A stretch of DNA of 64,000 nucleotides from Bacteroidales bacterium (lineage in GTDB: Bacteria; Bacteroidota; Bacteroidia; Bacteroidales; WCHB1-69), in contig JAILCI010000015.1 of NCBI GenBank assembly GCA_024686335.1, positions 1-64,000 of the forward strand. Reading direction: 5' to 3'. The position numbers and the translations under genes are program-made. Below the pieces are notes generated by a model that saw only the letters and a program-made list of their open reading frames with translations, was not told where the DNA came from and did no database searches. Each line of letters begins with the position of its first letter. Position 1 is the stretch's first letter. Shown piece by piece: positions 17,111-26,664 of this stretch.

Positions 17111-18525
17111 TCGAAAAATTCGTCTTCAAAATTCAGTAGCCATACCTGCTCTGTGCTTCGGGTGAGAGCGGTGTATAACCAGCGGAGGAACTCTTTGTCG
17201 AAACCGTCCTCCGGTACAAAGCCTTTGTCTATAATGACTTGCTTCCACTGTCCGCCCTGTGTCTTATGGCATGTGAGGGCATAGGCGAATTTGACTTGTA
17301 CAGCGTTCAAATATGGGTCTTTTTTGATTTTGGTGTGTCTCTCGCGTGAGTCTGTTATCTCCTGATAATCTTCTGCGATGGCTTGATATAGACGTTGGTT
17401 CTCTTCGTATGGAAGCGATGCGCTCTCTATCCCTAAACTCTCCAAAATGATCTTGATGTCGATATTGGGTTCATCAGGATAGTCGCATAAGCGTACCGTG
17501 ACGTCTGCAAAGTGGAATCCGTAGATTTCCTGTTGCCGGTGAATGCTCATCACCTCCATAATGTCACCATTAGCCAAGAAACCGACCTCAGAAAGTTCGT
17601 CGACCCAGTAGTAGTTGTTTTTGACGGCCATAATAAAGTCACCTGTGGCAATCTGGTTTTCGCGGAAATGGATACGGTTGCGTATCTCCTGGTTGAAGAT
17701 ATTAGCTCGCTTGTTGGAGCGCGTGATGGTAACAATCTCTTCAGATTCATATTTGCCGTAGAGACTGTTGTATAGCTCTTCCAGTTCACCTCCGTTGATG
17801 CGCGTGACATCGGGCATTGGCCGTGAGGAGAAAAGGGGAGGGTAGTAGTCGTCGGTGTCAATCTTTTCACGCAAGGCTGTGGCGGAGGCCAATATGCCAG
17901 ACTCTTGCGCCTGACGAACAACATCCGTAAGGCGGCATGTGTATGGAGTCACATCGTAGGTGTGTTTCATATAATCTGTCGACAATGCAGGACTCTCTAC
18001 GGCATGTACGGGAGGCAATTGGGCATCATCGCCAATGAAAAGCATTCGGTTGTGAGGTGATGAGTAAACGAAATCAATAAGATCATCTAAGAGACTTGCC
18101 ATCCCCATACCATCCATGTTGGCATCAGCTGAAATCATAGAAGCCTCGTCAACGATGAAAAGGGCATGTTGTAGTTTGTTCTCCTTACGGATGAAAAAGT
18201 GGTTTCCGTCACGTTGCGCAAGTCGATAGATGCCTTTGTGGATAGTATATGCTTTACGGCCGGTATATTGCGATAGGACCTTTGCGGCTCGGCCCGTGGG
18301 CGCGAGCAGGACGGTGCGCACGTGTAGTTCGTCCAGCGACTTGACAAGTGCACTCATCAGGCTCGTTTTACCAGTGCCAGCATAACCCTTCATGATGAAC
18401 AAAAACTGTTCACCTCGGTCATAGATAAACTCCGAGAGTTGCTGGATTGCCTCTGCCTGTGATGGTGTCGGCGTGAAGGAAAAATGATGATATAACCGAT
18501 TCTTGAACTCCTCCCTAGTAATCAT
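17107..18525 (-). CDS. RecD-like ATP-dependent DNA helicase
   Basis: A 472-residue superfamily 1B helicase. The Walker A is GYAGTGKT (residues 47-54), the Walker B-like segment is LFIVDEASMI, and the C-terminal UvrD-like module ends FAYALTCHKTQGGQW with YTALTRSTEQVW. It is shorter than RecD2 or RecD and has no visible partner RecB/RecC, so it is a stand-alone helicase common in Bacteroidetes. A DNA repair or replication role is inferred. Its stop overlaps the convergent PatB-like gene in CGTTAATCG, and its start is 2 bases after the L,D-transpeptidase stop. Confidence 0.85.
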   Translation of the reverse strand: MITREEFKNRLYHHFSFTPTPSQAEAIQQLSEFIYDRGEQFLFIMKGYAGTGKTSLMSALVKSLDELHVRTVLLAPTGRAAKVLSQYTGRKAYTIHKGIYRLAQRDGNHFFIRKENKLQHALFIVDEASMISADANMDGMGMASLLDDLIDFVYSSPHNRMLFIGDDAQLPPVHAVESPALSTDYMKHTYDVTPYTCRLTDVVRQAQESGILASATALREKIDTDDYYPPLFSSRPMPDVTRINGGELEELYNSLYGKYESEEIVTITRSNKRANIFNQEIRNRIHFRENQIATGDFIMAVKNNYYWVDELSEVGFLANGDIMEVMSIHRQQEIYGFHFADVTVRLCDYPDEPNIDIKIILESLGIESASLPYEENQRLYQAIAEDYQEITDSRERHTKIKKDPYLNAVQVKFAYALTCHKTQGGQWKQVIIDKGFVPEDGFDKEFLRWLYTALTRSTEQVWLLNFEDEFFD

Positions 18526-18527
18526 AT

Positions 18528-20405
18528 CTATCGGTTCATTCCAGTGTAAATCAAGATGTTGTTGTCTTTGTAATAAATATCATTACGATATTGCATCCGC
18601 CCTTTCTCATCTAAGAAACAGGTATAATACTCAATGTACAAAGGCATCTGTTTTTTTAGATGGATGGAGGTCGGCATCAGTTCACGATAGAACTGTTTGT
18701 CATAGTCGGATAACTCTTCGTAACGGATTGAGTCTTTTTCTTGAAGTTTCTTCAGATACTTTTCACCTTTTTCAGTAGTAGGCTCATTACCCATTATAAT
18801 GCTGATCTGCTCTTTTCTGACAGTATCAAATTCGTTGTATTTGTACATGATTTCGGCCAGCTGGAACGGATTCTCCACTCGGATACAACCATGCGATAGA
18901 GCACGGACTCTGCGCTTGAAAGCTCCTTTGTTGTTGGTGTCGTGCAGATATACCGACTCGTTGTTAGGGAAATTGAACTTGATTTGTCCAAGGGCATTGA
19001 ATCTCCCTGCTTTCTGATGAAGACGATATGGGATATTCTGTCGGTTCACCTGTTTCCAATCAATGGTTTCGGGCTTCACATATTGCCCGTTTCGGGAGTC
19101 TTTGATGTAAAGGTGTTCCTTATTGACAACCGCTGTGTTGCTTTTGCAGAGTTTGTAGTAGTACTCATTCTTAATGATGTCGTAAGGAATATTCCATTCA
19201 GGATTGAGTACTATGTAATTAATCTTACTGTATAGTAGCGGAGATTCACTTTTTGCAGCGAGGATGAGTCCATTCTCCTTGTTGCGCCATTTTGATTTGG
19301 CAGGATTGGCAGTTTTGCCGCAGCAGATACGAGTCCTGAAGGCCACGGTGTCCTCCACAAAAGTGCAGAGTGTGAAATCTGGAATGTTGACTGCAATGTA
19401 CGTCTTGTCCTTTGCGGGAGTAACATGCCAACGCAAACGCTCCATGTTTGCGGAGAGACGGTTGATGTAGTAACTGGCAGGGCGGTTCAGTTTATCGATT
19501 GTTTCCCGATCCAGTGTGTCCTTTGTCGGGATGGCGTTGTCTGTTCGGAATTGGTTGACGGCAGTCTTCACATCGTCGGTCAGTCTGTTAGTATCGGCAG
19601 TGCTGGAGTCTAAAGCGCCCATCCATTTGAGACGTTGGCAGAGTTTACGATAGTTCCCGTCTTCGTGACGTCTGTACCAGTAACCGGTATCGAGGGTGTC
19701 TGGCTCCTGAGATGCGCGCTCTTGCCAACGGGCAAGTTCGTCCTGATAGCTGACATACACGGGATCTTTGATCTTCATATCTTCAAATGCTTTAGATAAG
19801 TCTTTGACCTGATCTAGGACAGAGAGGATAAAGGTGGTATCAGGTTTTTCATACTTGTAGAGCCATTTTCCACCGTTCACAGTCTTTGGGTCACTGATGC
19901 CATAACGCATCGTGGTAGCATATTTCAAGTATGATTTTGTCATTGCCAACTCAAGATCCATCAACCGAGAATAGAGGATGCTATCTTGGTTTTCAACGAG
20001 GTGATTTTTTAACGAATCAATAGAGGCTGTGATGTGACTATAGTTATATTGCTCAGGGTTTATTCCGTGTTTGGCAGCTTCGGCAAGATATTTCAGCAAT
20101 GTGCCACTCATCTCTTCGTCCAACCCTTTTACAGTCCACAACGGTTCGTAGTCTCTTTGCGCATAGAAGGAGTGAATACCATACTCTATGTTGGAATCCG
20201 GATCAGAGAATTGGGGAATACTCTGGCGATATCTATTCTGCTGATCTTCAGCTGAATATGCACTATAATATTTGAACCACGATGGCTTGGGATGGCGCAA
20301 ACTGTTGTTTTGACAGGACGAAAGATTAAATATGCATACCAACCCAATCGTTAGGGATAGCAATCGTCGGCCATATCGGCTTTTACAGTCTGTTTTTCTC
20401 GTCAT
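18528..20405 (-). CDS. L,D-transpeptidase lipoprotein (YcbB-like)
   Basis: About 625 residues from ATG 20405. The in-frame TTG upstream falls in the promoter -7 box and is rejected. The N-terminus has a basic stretch, a hydrophobic core and the lipobox LSSC, so it should be a lipoprotein. A peptidoglycan-binding-like segment (DDVKTAVNQFRTDNAIPTK) precedes the YkuD catalytic domain (KTYIAVNIPDFTL). Its nucleophile motif SHGCIRV is at about residue 500. The length and order match E. coli YcbB (LdtD), which forms 3-3 cross-links in peptidoglycan. It follows the ATP-grasp gene but has its own promoter. Confidence 0.88.
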   Translation of the reverse strand: MTRKTDCKSRYGRRLLSLTIGLVCIFNLSSCQNNSLRHPKPSWFKYYSAYSAEDQQNRYRQSIPQFSDPDSNIEYGIHSFYAQRDYEPLWTVKGLDEEMSGTLLKYLAEAAKHGINPEQYNYSHITASIDSLKNHLVENQDSILYSRLMDLELAMTKSYLKYATTMRYGISDPKTVNGGKWLYKYEKPDTTFILSVLDQVKDLSKAFEDMKIKDPVYVSYQDELARWQERASQEPDTLDTGYWYRRHEDGNYRKLCQRLKWMGALDSSTADTNRLTDDVKTAVNQFRTDNAIPTKDTLDRETIDKLNRPASYYINRLSANMERLRWHVTPAKDKTYIAVNIPDFTLCTFVEDTVAFRTRICCGKTANPAKSKWRNKENGLILAAKSESPLLYSKINYIVLNPEWNIPYDIIKNEYYYKLCKSNTAVVNKEHLYIKDSRNGQYVKPETIDWKQVNRQNIPYRLHQKAGRFNALGQIKFNFPNNESVYLHDTNNKGAFKRRVRALSHGCIRVENPFQLAEIMYKYNEFDTVRKEQISIIMGNEPTTEKGEKYLKKLQEKDSIRYEELSDYDKQFYRELMPTSIHLKKQMPLYIEYYTCFLDEKGRMQYRNDIYYKDNNILIYTGMNR

Positions 20406-20425
20406 CGTGGTTTTGTTTAGAAAAT

Positions 20426-20434
20426 GCAAATATA
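20426..20434 (-). promoter_or_regulatory. -7 element of the L,D-transpeptidase gene
   Basis: On the minus strand this reads TATATTTGC, 20 bases before ATG 20405 and directly after the stop of the ATP-grasp gene. It suggests separate transcription of the transpeptidase. Confidence 0.6.
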
Positions 20435-20447
20435 CAAAATATTTACA

Positions 20448-21605
20448 TTAGTTCTTAATCATATAATCGTGCATGTCAAGATGAAGAATATGCTCGAGTT
20501 CGGCTTTGTGAGCGTTGTCAGTGCGGATAAAGGCGGTGGCAGCAACTCCTACTGTCGGATCTGCAAGCGGACGAAGCTCTAAAACATCCATCATATCCTT
20601 GCGAAATTTTTTCTCGTTGAAAACCTCATCATCTGTTGAGTCAGCTGGACGCTCAAGAACGAGGAAACTATAGGTGTCTTGCTCTTTGCCCTTCCACATC
20701 TCCTCTTTGCTGATATGAATGTTCTCCAGGTATGCAATGATTGGATGCAAACCGCTGATGTGTGTCTGTAGTTCGTTAAGGCAGAACCCAGCAAATCGCA
20801 GAGGGTTGATTTCAATTGGAATAGCCTTTTTACCATCATAACGGAACTCAATATGCATCGGGAAATCGTGCAATTTGAGTACTTTATTCAGTTGGATGAG
20901 GAAATTCATGAAGGGTTCCTCGTATTGGTCGTATAAACTGCGGCTTGAGCAGTAGAGACGGTCGGAAGTGTCAGACTCGTTAGCGAAACGATGGTGGAAG
21001 ATATTTAAAATGGTAGGATTTCCCTTTTCGTCAAAATAGGTATCTACCGCATATTCCTCTCCACGGATGTACTCTTCAATCAAGAACTTCTGTGTTCCAA
21101 TCACAAACTCAGGGAACTGAGTGCTCACTTTGTGGAAGTTCTCTTGAATATCGTGGATGGCTGCATTCCATTCGTCCACATTATGTACCACATGCACACC
21201 GGCGCTAAGGAATCCTACAGAGGGCTTTAAAACCAAAGGGTAGGTGAGTTTCTCTGCTTCAATCTTATCCAGTTTTGCAATCTCCTCCTCGCAGAAGAAA
21301 AAGTCGGGATACATGTCGCTACAGATTCTGCGGAAAGTGGCTTTGTCTTTAACCATGGCAATATTGTCGAGTAGCTCTTTGTTTGGAAGATGATCCACCA
21401 GCCAACCTAATGCATTTTCTGACATAGTATAAAGACGACCGCGCTTCTGGTATTCTGCGACGAATTGTTCGTCATTATAGAGAGTTAAAGGTTGACCCGC
21501 AGCCACGATGGATTCGGACATGGCATTCTTTAAGACGGGCAGTTTCTTTTCAATAGCAGTTTTGATTAAAGTGTTTGATACAAACGGTTTTTCTAAGATG
21601 AGCAT
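20448..21605 (-). CDS. ATP-grasp domain protein of unknown substrate
   Basis: A 385-residue ATP-grasp ligase-like protein. The central part has PLVLKPSVGFLSAGV (lysine and glycine-rich nucleotide loop), FLIEEYIRGEEYAVDTYF and the magnesium-binding MHIEFRYDGKKAIPIEINP (about 272-290). These are typical of carboxylate-amine ligases that join an acid to an amine through an acyl phosphate. The N-terminal 100 residues form the usual pre-ATP-grasp domain. The substrate is unknown. It lies 35 bases after the last ABC permease gene and before the transpeptidase, a context that hints at cell-envelope or small-peptide chemistry, but this is speculation. Confidence 0.75.
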   Translation of the reverse strand: MLILEKPFVSNTLIKTAIEKKLPVLKNAMSESIVAAGQPLTLYNDEQFVAEYQKRGRLYTMSENALGWLVDHLPNKELLDNIAMVKDKATFRRICSDMYPDFFFCEEEIAKLDKIEAEKLTYPLVLKPSVGFLSAGVHVVHNVDEWNAAIHDIQENFHKVSTQFPEFVIGTQKFLIEEYIRGEEYAVDTYFDEKGNPTILNIFHHRFANESDTSDRLYCSSRSLYDQYEEPFMNFLIQLNKVLKLHDFPMHIEFRYDGKKAIPIEINPLRFAGFCLNELQTHISGLHPIIAYLENIHISKEEMWKGKEQDTYSFLVLERPADSTDDEVFNEKKFRKDMMDVLELRPLADPTVGVAATAFIRTDNAHKAELEHILHLDMHDYMIKN

Positions 21606-21640
21606 ATTATAGAGTTTTTTATTATCTGAATATAAAGTGT

Positions 21641-22762
21641 TTATTTGCTTTTCTCTTGATAGCTGAGAATGGCTCCGGTATTCACGATTACGGCCATGAC
21701 TGTCAAGATAATAGTTTCCCTCTGTACGCTGATAAACGCACTTCCTTTAAGGACTACTTTCTTAATGACCTCCATATAGAACGACATGGGGTTCGCATAG
21801 TTGATGTAGTGCGCCCATTTCGGCATACCTTCTGTGGGAGTGAATAGACCACTCAGAAGAACGAAGACGATGAAGAGGAACAGGACAATAAACATGGCCT
21901 GTAACTGGTTCTCGGAGACACTGGAGATGAAGAAACCAAGTCCTAACATCACAAAGAGGTATATAGCTGTGATGCCGAGTAACATGGGAATACTACCTTG
22001 TACAGTGATGCCGAAGACAATCTTCATGATGACCAACCCGAGGATAAACTCTGCCATACCCAGGATCCAGAATGGGATCATCTTGCCTATCAGGAACTGC
22101 CAGCGTCTGATGGGAGTCACGTTGATCTGCTCTATGGTGCCAATCTCCTTCTCGCGGACGAGATTCAATGCGGTGACGTAGCAGCCGATGAGAGTGACCA
22201 ATATGACGAGGATGCCCGGTACGATTAAGTTCTTATAGTTCATCTGCTCATTGTACCAGTAGATGTAGGACAAGTTCAATGTGGCTGGTATCTTGTCAGG
22301 ATCGTAATGGGCGTGTCTCTCCTGAAACTCTTGCATATAGCCACCGATTATCTCTTGAGTGTATCCGACACCGATACCAGCTTTGGTGGTATTGATGGCA
22401 TTGGCTGTGATGGCAAGACGGGTTGCCTCTCCACTCAGTAGATCTTGCTCGAAATTGTTGGGAAACTCGATGATGATATCCACTTTGTCATGTTTCAGCA
22501 TCTTGTTGGCCTCTTTTTTATTGTCAATAACGCCATGGGATACGAAAATGTCAGAAGCATTGAAGTTGTGGATGATATCTTGTGTGACGCTGGAGTGGTC
22601 GTGGTCAATAAAGACGATGTCCAGCACCTTGATTTCGTAGTCGGCGCAGAATGGGAAAATCATGAATTGCACCATTGGCGCCACAATCAGAATGCTCAGC
22701 AACAAGGGATTGCGGAACACTTGCAAAAACTCTTTCTTTATCAGTATCAATATCGTTCTCAT
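21641..22762 (-). CDS. ABC-2 type permease (YbhR-like)
   Basis: A 373-residue exporter permease. It has one N-terminal membrane segment (LLSILIVAPMVQFMIFPF), a large extracytoplasmic domain (about 45-175) and five C-terminal segments with the ABC-2 signature LNLVREKEIGTIEQINVTP near 195-215. It is the second of two paralogous permeases, 3 bases after the first. E. coli YbhR and YbhS pair in the same way with YbhF and YbhG to export drugs or other amphipathic compounds. The substrate here is unknown. Confidence 0.88.
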   Translation of the reverse strand: MRTILILIKKEFLQVFRNPLLLSILIVAPMVQFMIFPFCADYEIKVLDIVFIDHDHSSVTQDIIHNFNASDIFVSHGVIDNKKEANKMLKHDKVDIIIEFPNNFEQDLLSGEATRLAITANAINTTKAGIGVGYTQEIIGGYMQEFQERHAHYDPDKIPATLNLSYIYWYNEQMNYKNLIVPGILVILVTLIGCYVTALNLVREKEIGTIEQINVTPIRRWQFLIGKMIPFWILGMAEFILGLVIMKIVFGITVQGSIPMLLGITAIYLFVMLGLGFFISSVSENQLQAMFIVLFLFIVFVLLSGLFTPTEGMPKWAHYINYANPMSFYMEVIKKVVLKGSAFISVQRETIILTVMAVIVNTGAILSYQEKSK

Positions 22763-22765
22763 AGC

Positions 22766-23869
22766 CTAATTTCTTCTATCCAACATTTTAAGACTGATAC
22801 TAATGAATACGACGGCCATGCCAAACAGAATGGTCAGATATGGCCACACATCAAAGAACCCGGAACCCTTGATCATCACATCTTTAATAGCCAAGATAAA
22901 CCATTTTGCTGGGAATACGTTGGCAAGAATTTGGAAAATCATGGGCATGCTATTGAGCGGGAATAGGAATCCAGATAGCAGCACGGTGGGGAGGAAGAGG
23001 CCCATCATGGTTATCATCATGGCGTCCAACTGCGTTGTGCTTATGGTTGAGATGAGCATTCCGAAGGAGGCCGCGGTGAGCATAAAGATGATGCAGAGCA
23101 ACAATAGGAAGAAGATGCTGCCGTTCAGCGGCATCTTGAACACAAATACGCTTATGATAATGATGACGATGGTGCTCAAGAAAGAGATAATCATATAGGG
23201 AATCACCTTGCCAATAATGATATAAATCTTCTTGACAGGTGTGATGAAGAGCATGCGCATAGTGCCAGTCTCCTTCTCACGGGCCAGCGTGATGGAACTC
23301 ATGAGGGCTGTCACCAAAATCATGATCAGCGTGATGATGCCAGGGACAAACATATATACACTCTCCATGTTGGGATTGTATTCCATCTTGGTTGTAATGC
23401 TGAATGGTTCCTCTGATATCAGAGCACGGTTATATTCGTTTTGAAAATCCACCACAACGGCTCTCACATAGTTGTTTAAGATGGAAGCCACGTTGAGGTC
23501 TGACACATCGTCAATAACTTGAATGGTGGCTGAATGTTCATTCTCCAGATGAGTTTCAAAGTTGTGAGGAATGACAATAGCCAATTTGATGTTGTTCTCC
23601 TTGAATTGGAAGTCGATTTCTGCTTCTGTGCTGGGGTATGAGACAATTTGGAAATAATTGGAGGAGGAGAGCTTCTGGATGAACTGTTGAGATTTGCTGT
23701 CTTTAGCATGGTCCAAGACTGCAATGCGGGCATTGTGGATGTCAGTGCTAATGGTGAATCCGAAGAGCAACACTAGAGCAACGGGCATGGCTAGCACCAG
23801 CAACAGCGTGATGCGGTCGCGGAAGATGTGGATGAACTCCTTCTTTAATATCATGCGCAGCTCTTTCAT
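22766..23869 (-). CDS. ABC-2 type permease (YbhS-like)
   Basis: A 367-residue permease with the same plan as its neighbour: an N-terminal membrane segment (ITLLLVLAMPVALVLLFGF), a periplasmic domain, then a C-terminal membrane bundle. The signature is TLAREKETGTMRMLFITPVK near 200. The two permeases probably form a heterodimer. It starts 12 bases after the ATPase gene stop. Confidence 0.88.
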   Translation of the reverse strand: MKELRMILKKEFIHIFRDRITLLLVLAMPVALVLLFGFTISTDIHNARIAVLDHAKDSKSQQFIQKLSSSNYFQIVSYPSTEAEIDFQFKENNIKLAIVIPHNFETHLENEHSATIQVIDDVSDLNVASILNNYVRAVVVDFQNEYNRALISEEPFSITTKMEYNPNMESVYMFVPGIITLIMILVTALMSSITLAREKETGTMRMLFITPVKKIYIIIGKVIPYMIISFLSTIVIIIISVFVFKMPLNGSIFFLLLLCIIFMLTAASFGMLISTISTTQLDAMMITMMGLFLPTVLLSGFLFPLNSMPMIFQILANVFPAKWFILAIKDVMIKGSGFFDVWPYLTILFGMAVVFISISLKMLDRRN

Positions 23870-23881
23870 CCTCGTTTTCCT

Positions 23882-24601
23882 TTAGTGTTTTACATATTCA
23901 ACAAAGACATCGTTGATGGTATTCACACCCACCTGCTGCTTCAGTTCCTCAGGAGTGCCTAGCAGCCTGATTACGCCATCTGCCATTATGGAGATGCGGT
24001 GGCAGTACTCGGCCTCGTCCATATAGTGCGTGGTGACCAGGATTGTCACGCCTTTAGATGCCGTTTCGTAGATGAGATTCCAGAACTCGCGACGCACGAT
24101 GGGGTCCACACCGGAAGTGGGCTCGTCGAGGAAGACAATCTTGGGATTATGCAGAATGGCTGTGGCAAATGCCAACTTCTGTTTCCAACCCAATGGAATG
24201 GAGTTAACCAGCAAGTTAGCCTGTTTGGTCATGTCTAGTGTAGCCAGACTCTCCATGATGCGTTGCTTCAACTCTTTACGCGGAATCTTGTAGATAGTGC
24301 CGAAAAGCTGCATGTTTTCGAAGACGGTCAGATCGTTATATAACGAGAAACGCTGACTCATATATCCTATGTTGCGCTTGATGAGCTTGGCCTGTGTGGT
24401 CACATCGTAACCAGCCACAATGGCCGTGCCAGAAGTTGGTTGCAAGAGTCCGCTCATCATCTTGATAGCGGTAGTCTTGCCTGCACCATTAGCACCGAGG
24501 AAACCGAAAATCTCACCCTCCCGGACTTGAAAGCTGATCTCGTTGACCGCCGTGAATTCGCCGAATTTCTTCGTAAGATGATCTACTTCTATGCTATTCA
24601 T
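23882..24601 (-). CDS. ABC transporter ATP-binding protein (second half of a split YbhF)
   Basis: A 239-residue ATPase. Walker A is GANGAGKT (about 35-42), Walker B is KIVFLDEPTSGVDP, and the switch histidine is in TTHYMDEAEYC. The ABC signature is divergent: NSIPLGWKQKLAFA replaces the usual LSGG-Q. In E. coli YbhF and RbbA the two ATPase domains are fused, and one of them is also degenerate. Here they are separate genes overlapping by 8 bases. The divergent signature suggests an asymmetric ATPase pair with one weak site. Confidence 0.88.
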   Translation of the reverse strand: MNSIEVDHLTKKFGEFTAVNEISFQVREGEIFGFLGANGAGKTTAIKMMSGLLQPTSGTAIVAGYDVTTQAKLIKRNIGYMSQRFSLYNDLTVFENMQLFGTIYKIPRKELKQRIMESLATLDMTKQANLLVNSIPLGWKQKLAFATAILHNPKIVFLDEPTSGVDPIVRREFWNLIYETASKGVTILVTTHYMDEAEYCHRISIMADGVIRLLGTPEELKQQVGVNTINDVFVEYVKH

Positions 24602-25520
24602 GACGGTTCATTTTTACGATTTCTATAAAACAGTCTTCAATAGAAGGCTGGATGGGTTTGATCTCGCCATGCTCCTGTTTCCTTTCATCAAGAAATTGGA
24701 TGAACGTAGGCATCGCTTTTTCCATATCCTCGTAGAATGCAATATGGCAATACTCTCCATATGGGTAGTAGTTGCATTTTAACGGACACTCTTTCAAAGC
24801 GTTGAGCAACGAGAAGATATCTTCACTGCGGAAAGTGTAAAGGCAACCGCGGAACTGTTTCATGATGTCAGCAGGCGTGTTGATCTCTAAAATTTTTCCG
24901 TTCTGTATCAAAGCGATCCGGTCGCACAGAGTAGCCTCGTCCATATATGGTGTGGAAACCAAAACGGTGATGCCTTGGGTGCGGATGGTCTGCAGAATCT
25001 CCCAGAATTCTTTACGGGATACTGGGTCCACACCGGTTGTCGGCTCATCCAGAAAGAGAATTTTCGGTCTGTGAATGAGGGCGCAGCAAAGCGCTAATTT
25101 CTGCTTCATACCACCGGATAGTTTGCCAGCCTTACGCTTGCTAAAGGGCTCAATCTGTTTCCAAATAGGACGGATGATGTCCATATTCTGCTCGATGTCG
25201 CTCTTATACATGACCGCGAAGAAATCCAAATTCTCCTTGACTGAAAGGTCGGGATATAGCGAGAAGGTCCCTGGCAGATATCCAATTTCCTGTCTGACCT
25301 GTTTGTAATCATTGATGAGATCCAATCCTAGAATCCGGATGTTTCCAGAGTCGGGAAGGAGTAGGGTGGTAAGGATGTTGAAGAGAGTGGATTTTCCGGC
25401 GCCATCAGGGCCAACCAGACCGAACAACTCACCCTCCTGGATATCAAAAGTGATATCCTGGAGCGCCTGTACGGTTTTGTTGTAAACCTTGTTGACTTGA
25501 TGAACAGAGAGCGCCTCCAC
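24594..25520 (-). CDS. ABC transporter ATP-binding protein (first half of a split YbhF)
   Basis: A 308-residue ATPase. Walker A is GPDGAGKS (about 37-44), the signature is KLSGGMKQKLALC, Walker B is ILFLDEPTTGVDP and the late segment is STPYMDEATLC. In that segment the usual switch histidine is replaced by proline (STPYMDE), as also seen in YbhF-type proteins. A C-terminal extension of about 80 residues ends in SIEDCFIEIV. It overlaps the other ATPase gene and lies 12 bases after the adaptor gene. The partner domain should supply a complementary half-site. Confidence 0.88.
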   Translation of the reverse strand: MEALSVHQVNKVYNKTVQALQDITFDIQEGELFGLVGPDGAGKSTLFNILTTLLLPDSGNIRILGLDLINDYKQVRQEIGYLPGTFSLYPDLSVKENLDFFAVMYKSDIEQNMDIIRPIWKQIEPFSKRKAGKLSGGMKQKLALCCALIHRPKILFLDEPTTGVDPVSRKEFWEILQTIRTQGITVLVSTPYMDEATLCDRIALIQNGKILEINTPADIMKQFRGCLYTFRSEDIFSLLNALKECPLKCNYYPYGEYCHIAFYEDMEKAMPTFIQFLDERKQEHGEIKPIQPSIEDCFIEIVKMNRHE

Positions 25521-25532
25521 GTCCGAAAGCTC

Positions 25533-26459
25533 TTATTTGAATACTACATCACCTGGCATGCCGATTTTTGCGGAGCCATCATTCTTGAAGCTGACCTTGA
25601 CAGCATATACTAAGTTGGCGCGCTCATCTTTGGTTTGGATCATCTTCGGTGTGAATTCAGCCTTAGGAGAGATCCAAGTGATTTTTCCATTTAGTTTGAT
25701 GTATTTGCCATCCGGTTTGTCGAGACGTACGGTAGCATGTTGACCCAACTTGATAGAGGAGAGCTGGTCTTCAGTAATGTAGACCTTGATAAACATGTTG
25801 TTTAAGTCCGCAATTTTAAACAGAGGCTTGCCTTGATATGCCAACTCGTTTTCTTCAATATACTTGTTGATGATTGTGCCTGAAATAGGCGTTTTGATAT
25901 GACAACTTTCTAGTGCATGCTGCAGTTGTTGCAGTTGGAAACGCATGGCTTCAACCTCTTCCAATAATGATTGATCTTGAGTGGAAAGTGTGGATTTCGT
26001 GGCTGCAATCTGGCTCTTTGTAATGTTGATTTCAGCTTGAATGTCATCCAACTGCTTGGTGGATGCAGCATTGGCTTCAATCAAGTTGCTTACACGCTGT
26101 TTTTCCTTGTTTAAGGTGTGAAGTTTATCATCTAATACTCTTACTTGTGATGTTGCATCAGGACGACGAGCGAGAGCTGCTTTGATGGATGATTCCAACT
26201 GCTTGATTTGCAGATATGTCTGGAATGTGTCAATACATCCTACAAGTTCATCTGCGTCATAGACTTCACCTTCGTGAATATTGAATTCCAACATCTTGCC
26301 GTTTGCTTCAGAGGACACGGTGATTTCGGTGGCTTCGCACACTCCGTATGCATCTGCATCATTTTTATGTTTTCGGCAACTTACTGATGTGAATAAAATA
26401 GCTGCGATGCAAAGATAGATTCCAAAACGGTTCATAGAACCTAATCTATTAGATGTCAT
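25533..26459 (-). CDS. HlyD-family periplasmic adaptor (YbhG-like)
   Basis: A 308-residue membrane-fusion protein. A hydrophobic segment ends in the lipobox-like TSVSC, so it may be lipid-anchored. A biotinyl-lipoyl-like fold (ANGKMLEFNIHEGE) flanks a coiled-coil hairpin of about 100 residues (DKLHTLNKEKQRVSNLIEAN, and TKSQIAATKSTLSTQDQSLL). It resembles YbhG/YhiI, which works with YbhFSR. ATG 26459 is used; ATG 26435 (MNRFG) is an alternative. It is first in the exporter operon and has its own promoter. No TolC-like gene is adjacent. Confidence 0.85.
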   Translation of the reverse strand: MTSNRLGSMNRFGIYLCIAAILFTSVSCRKHKNDADAYGVCEATEITVSSEANGKMLEFNIHEGEVYDADELVGCIDTFQTYLQIKQLESSIKAALARRPDATSQVRVLDDKLHTLNKEKQRVSNLIEANAASTKQLDDIQAEINITKSQIAATKSTLSTQDQSLLEEVEAMRFQLQQLQHALESCHIKTPISGTIINKYIEENELAYQGKPLFKIADLNNMFIKVYITEDQLSSIKLGQHATVRLDKPDGKYIKLNGKITWISPKAEFTPKMIQTKDERANLVYAVKVSFKNDGSAKIGMPGDVVFK

Positions 26460-26547
26460 ATAATTTATTTTTTTTATTCTAAATTATTGTGTTGTAATAT
26501 GTTATAAATCCTCAAAATTAAAGAAGTGGATTTGTAATTTTGAAACG

Positions 26548-26580
26548 GCAAATATACTTTTTTTCTGAATTTTTTGCAAG
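26548..26580 (-). promoter_or_regulatory. Promoter of the ABC exporter operon
   Basis: On the minus strand CTTG (26580-26577), a 20-base spacer and TATATTTG with C following (26556-26548) match the Bacteroidetes consensus closely. The leader to the adaptor gene is about 85 bases. Confidence 0.65.
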
Positions 26581-26595
26581 CTTTTGAACCCATAA

Positions 26596-26629
26596 AAAAC
26601 GGGACTGTCCATTAGGGCAATCCCGTTTT
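26596..26629 (-). terminator. Terminator after aqpZ
   Basis: AAAACGGGA (26596-26604) and TCCCGTTTT (26621-26629) form a perfect 9-bp outer stem, and the 16-base interior can pair further (CC/GG around TAAT). On the minus strand a T-run follows the stem. It separates aqpZ from the exporter operon downstream. Confidence 0.85.
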
Positions 26630-26664
26630 CTGTCGACAAAGAAATGTCGATATTTAAGCCAATG

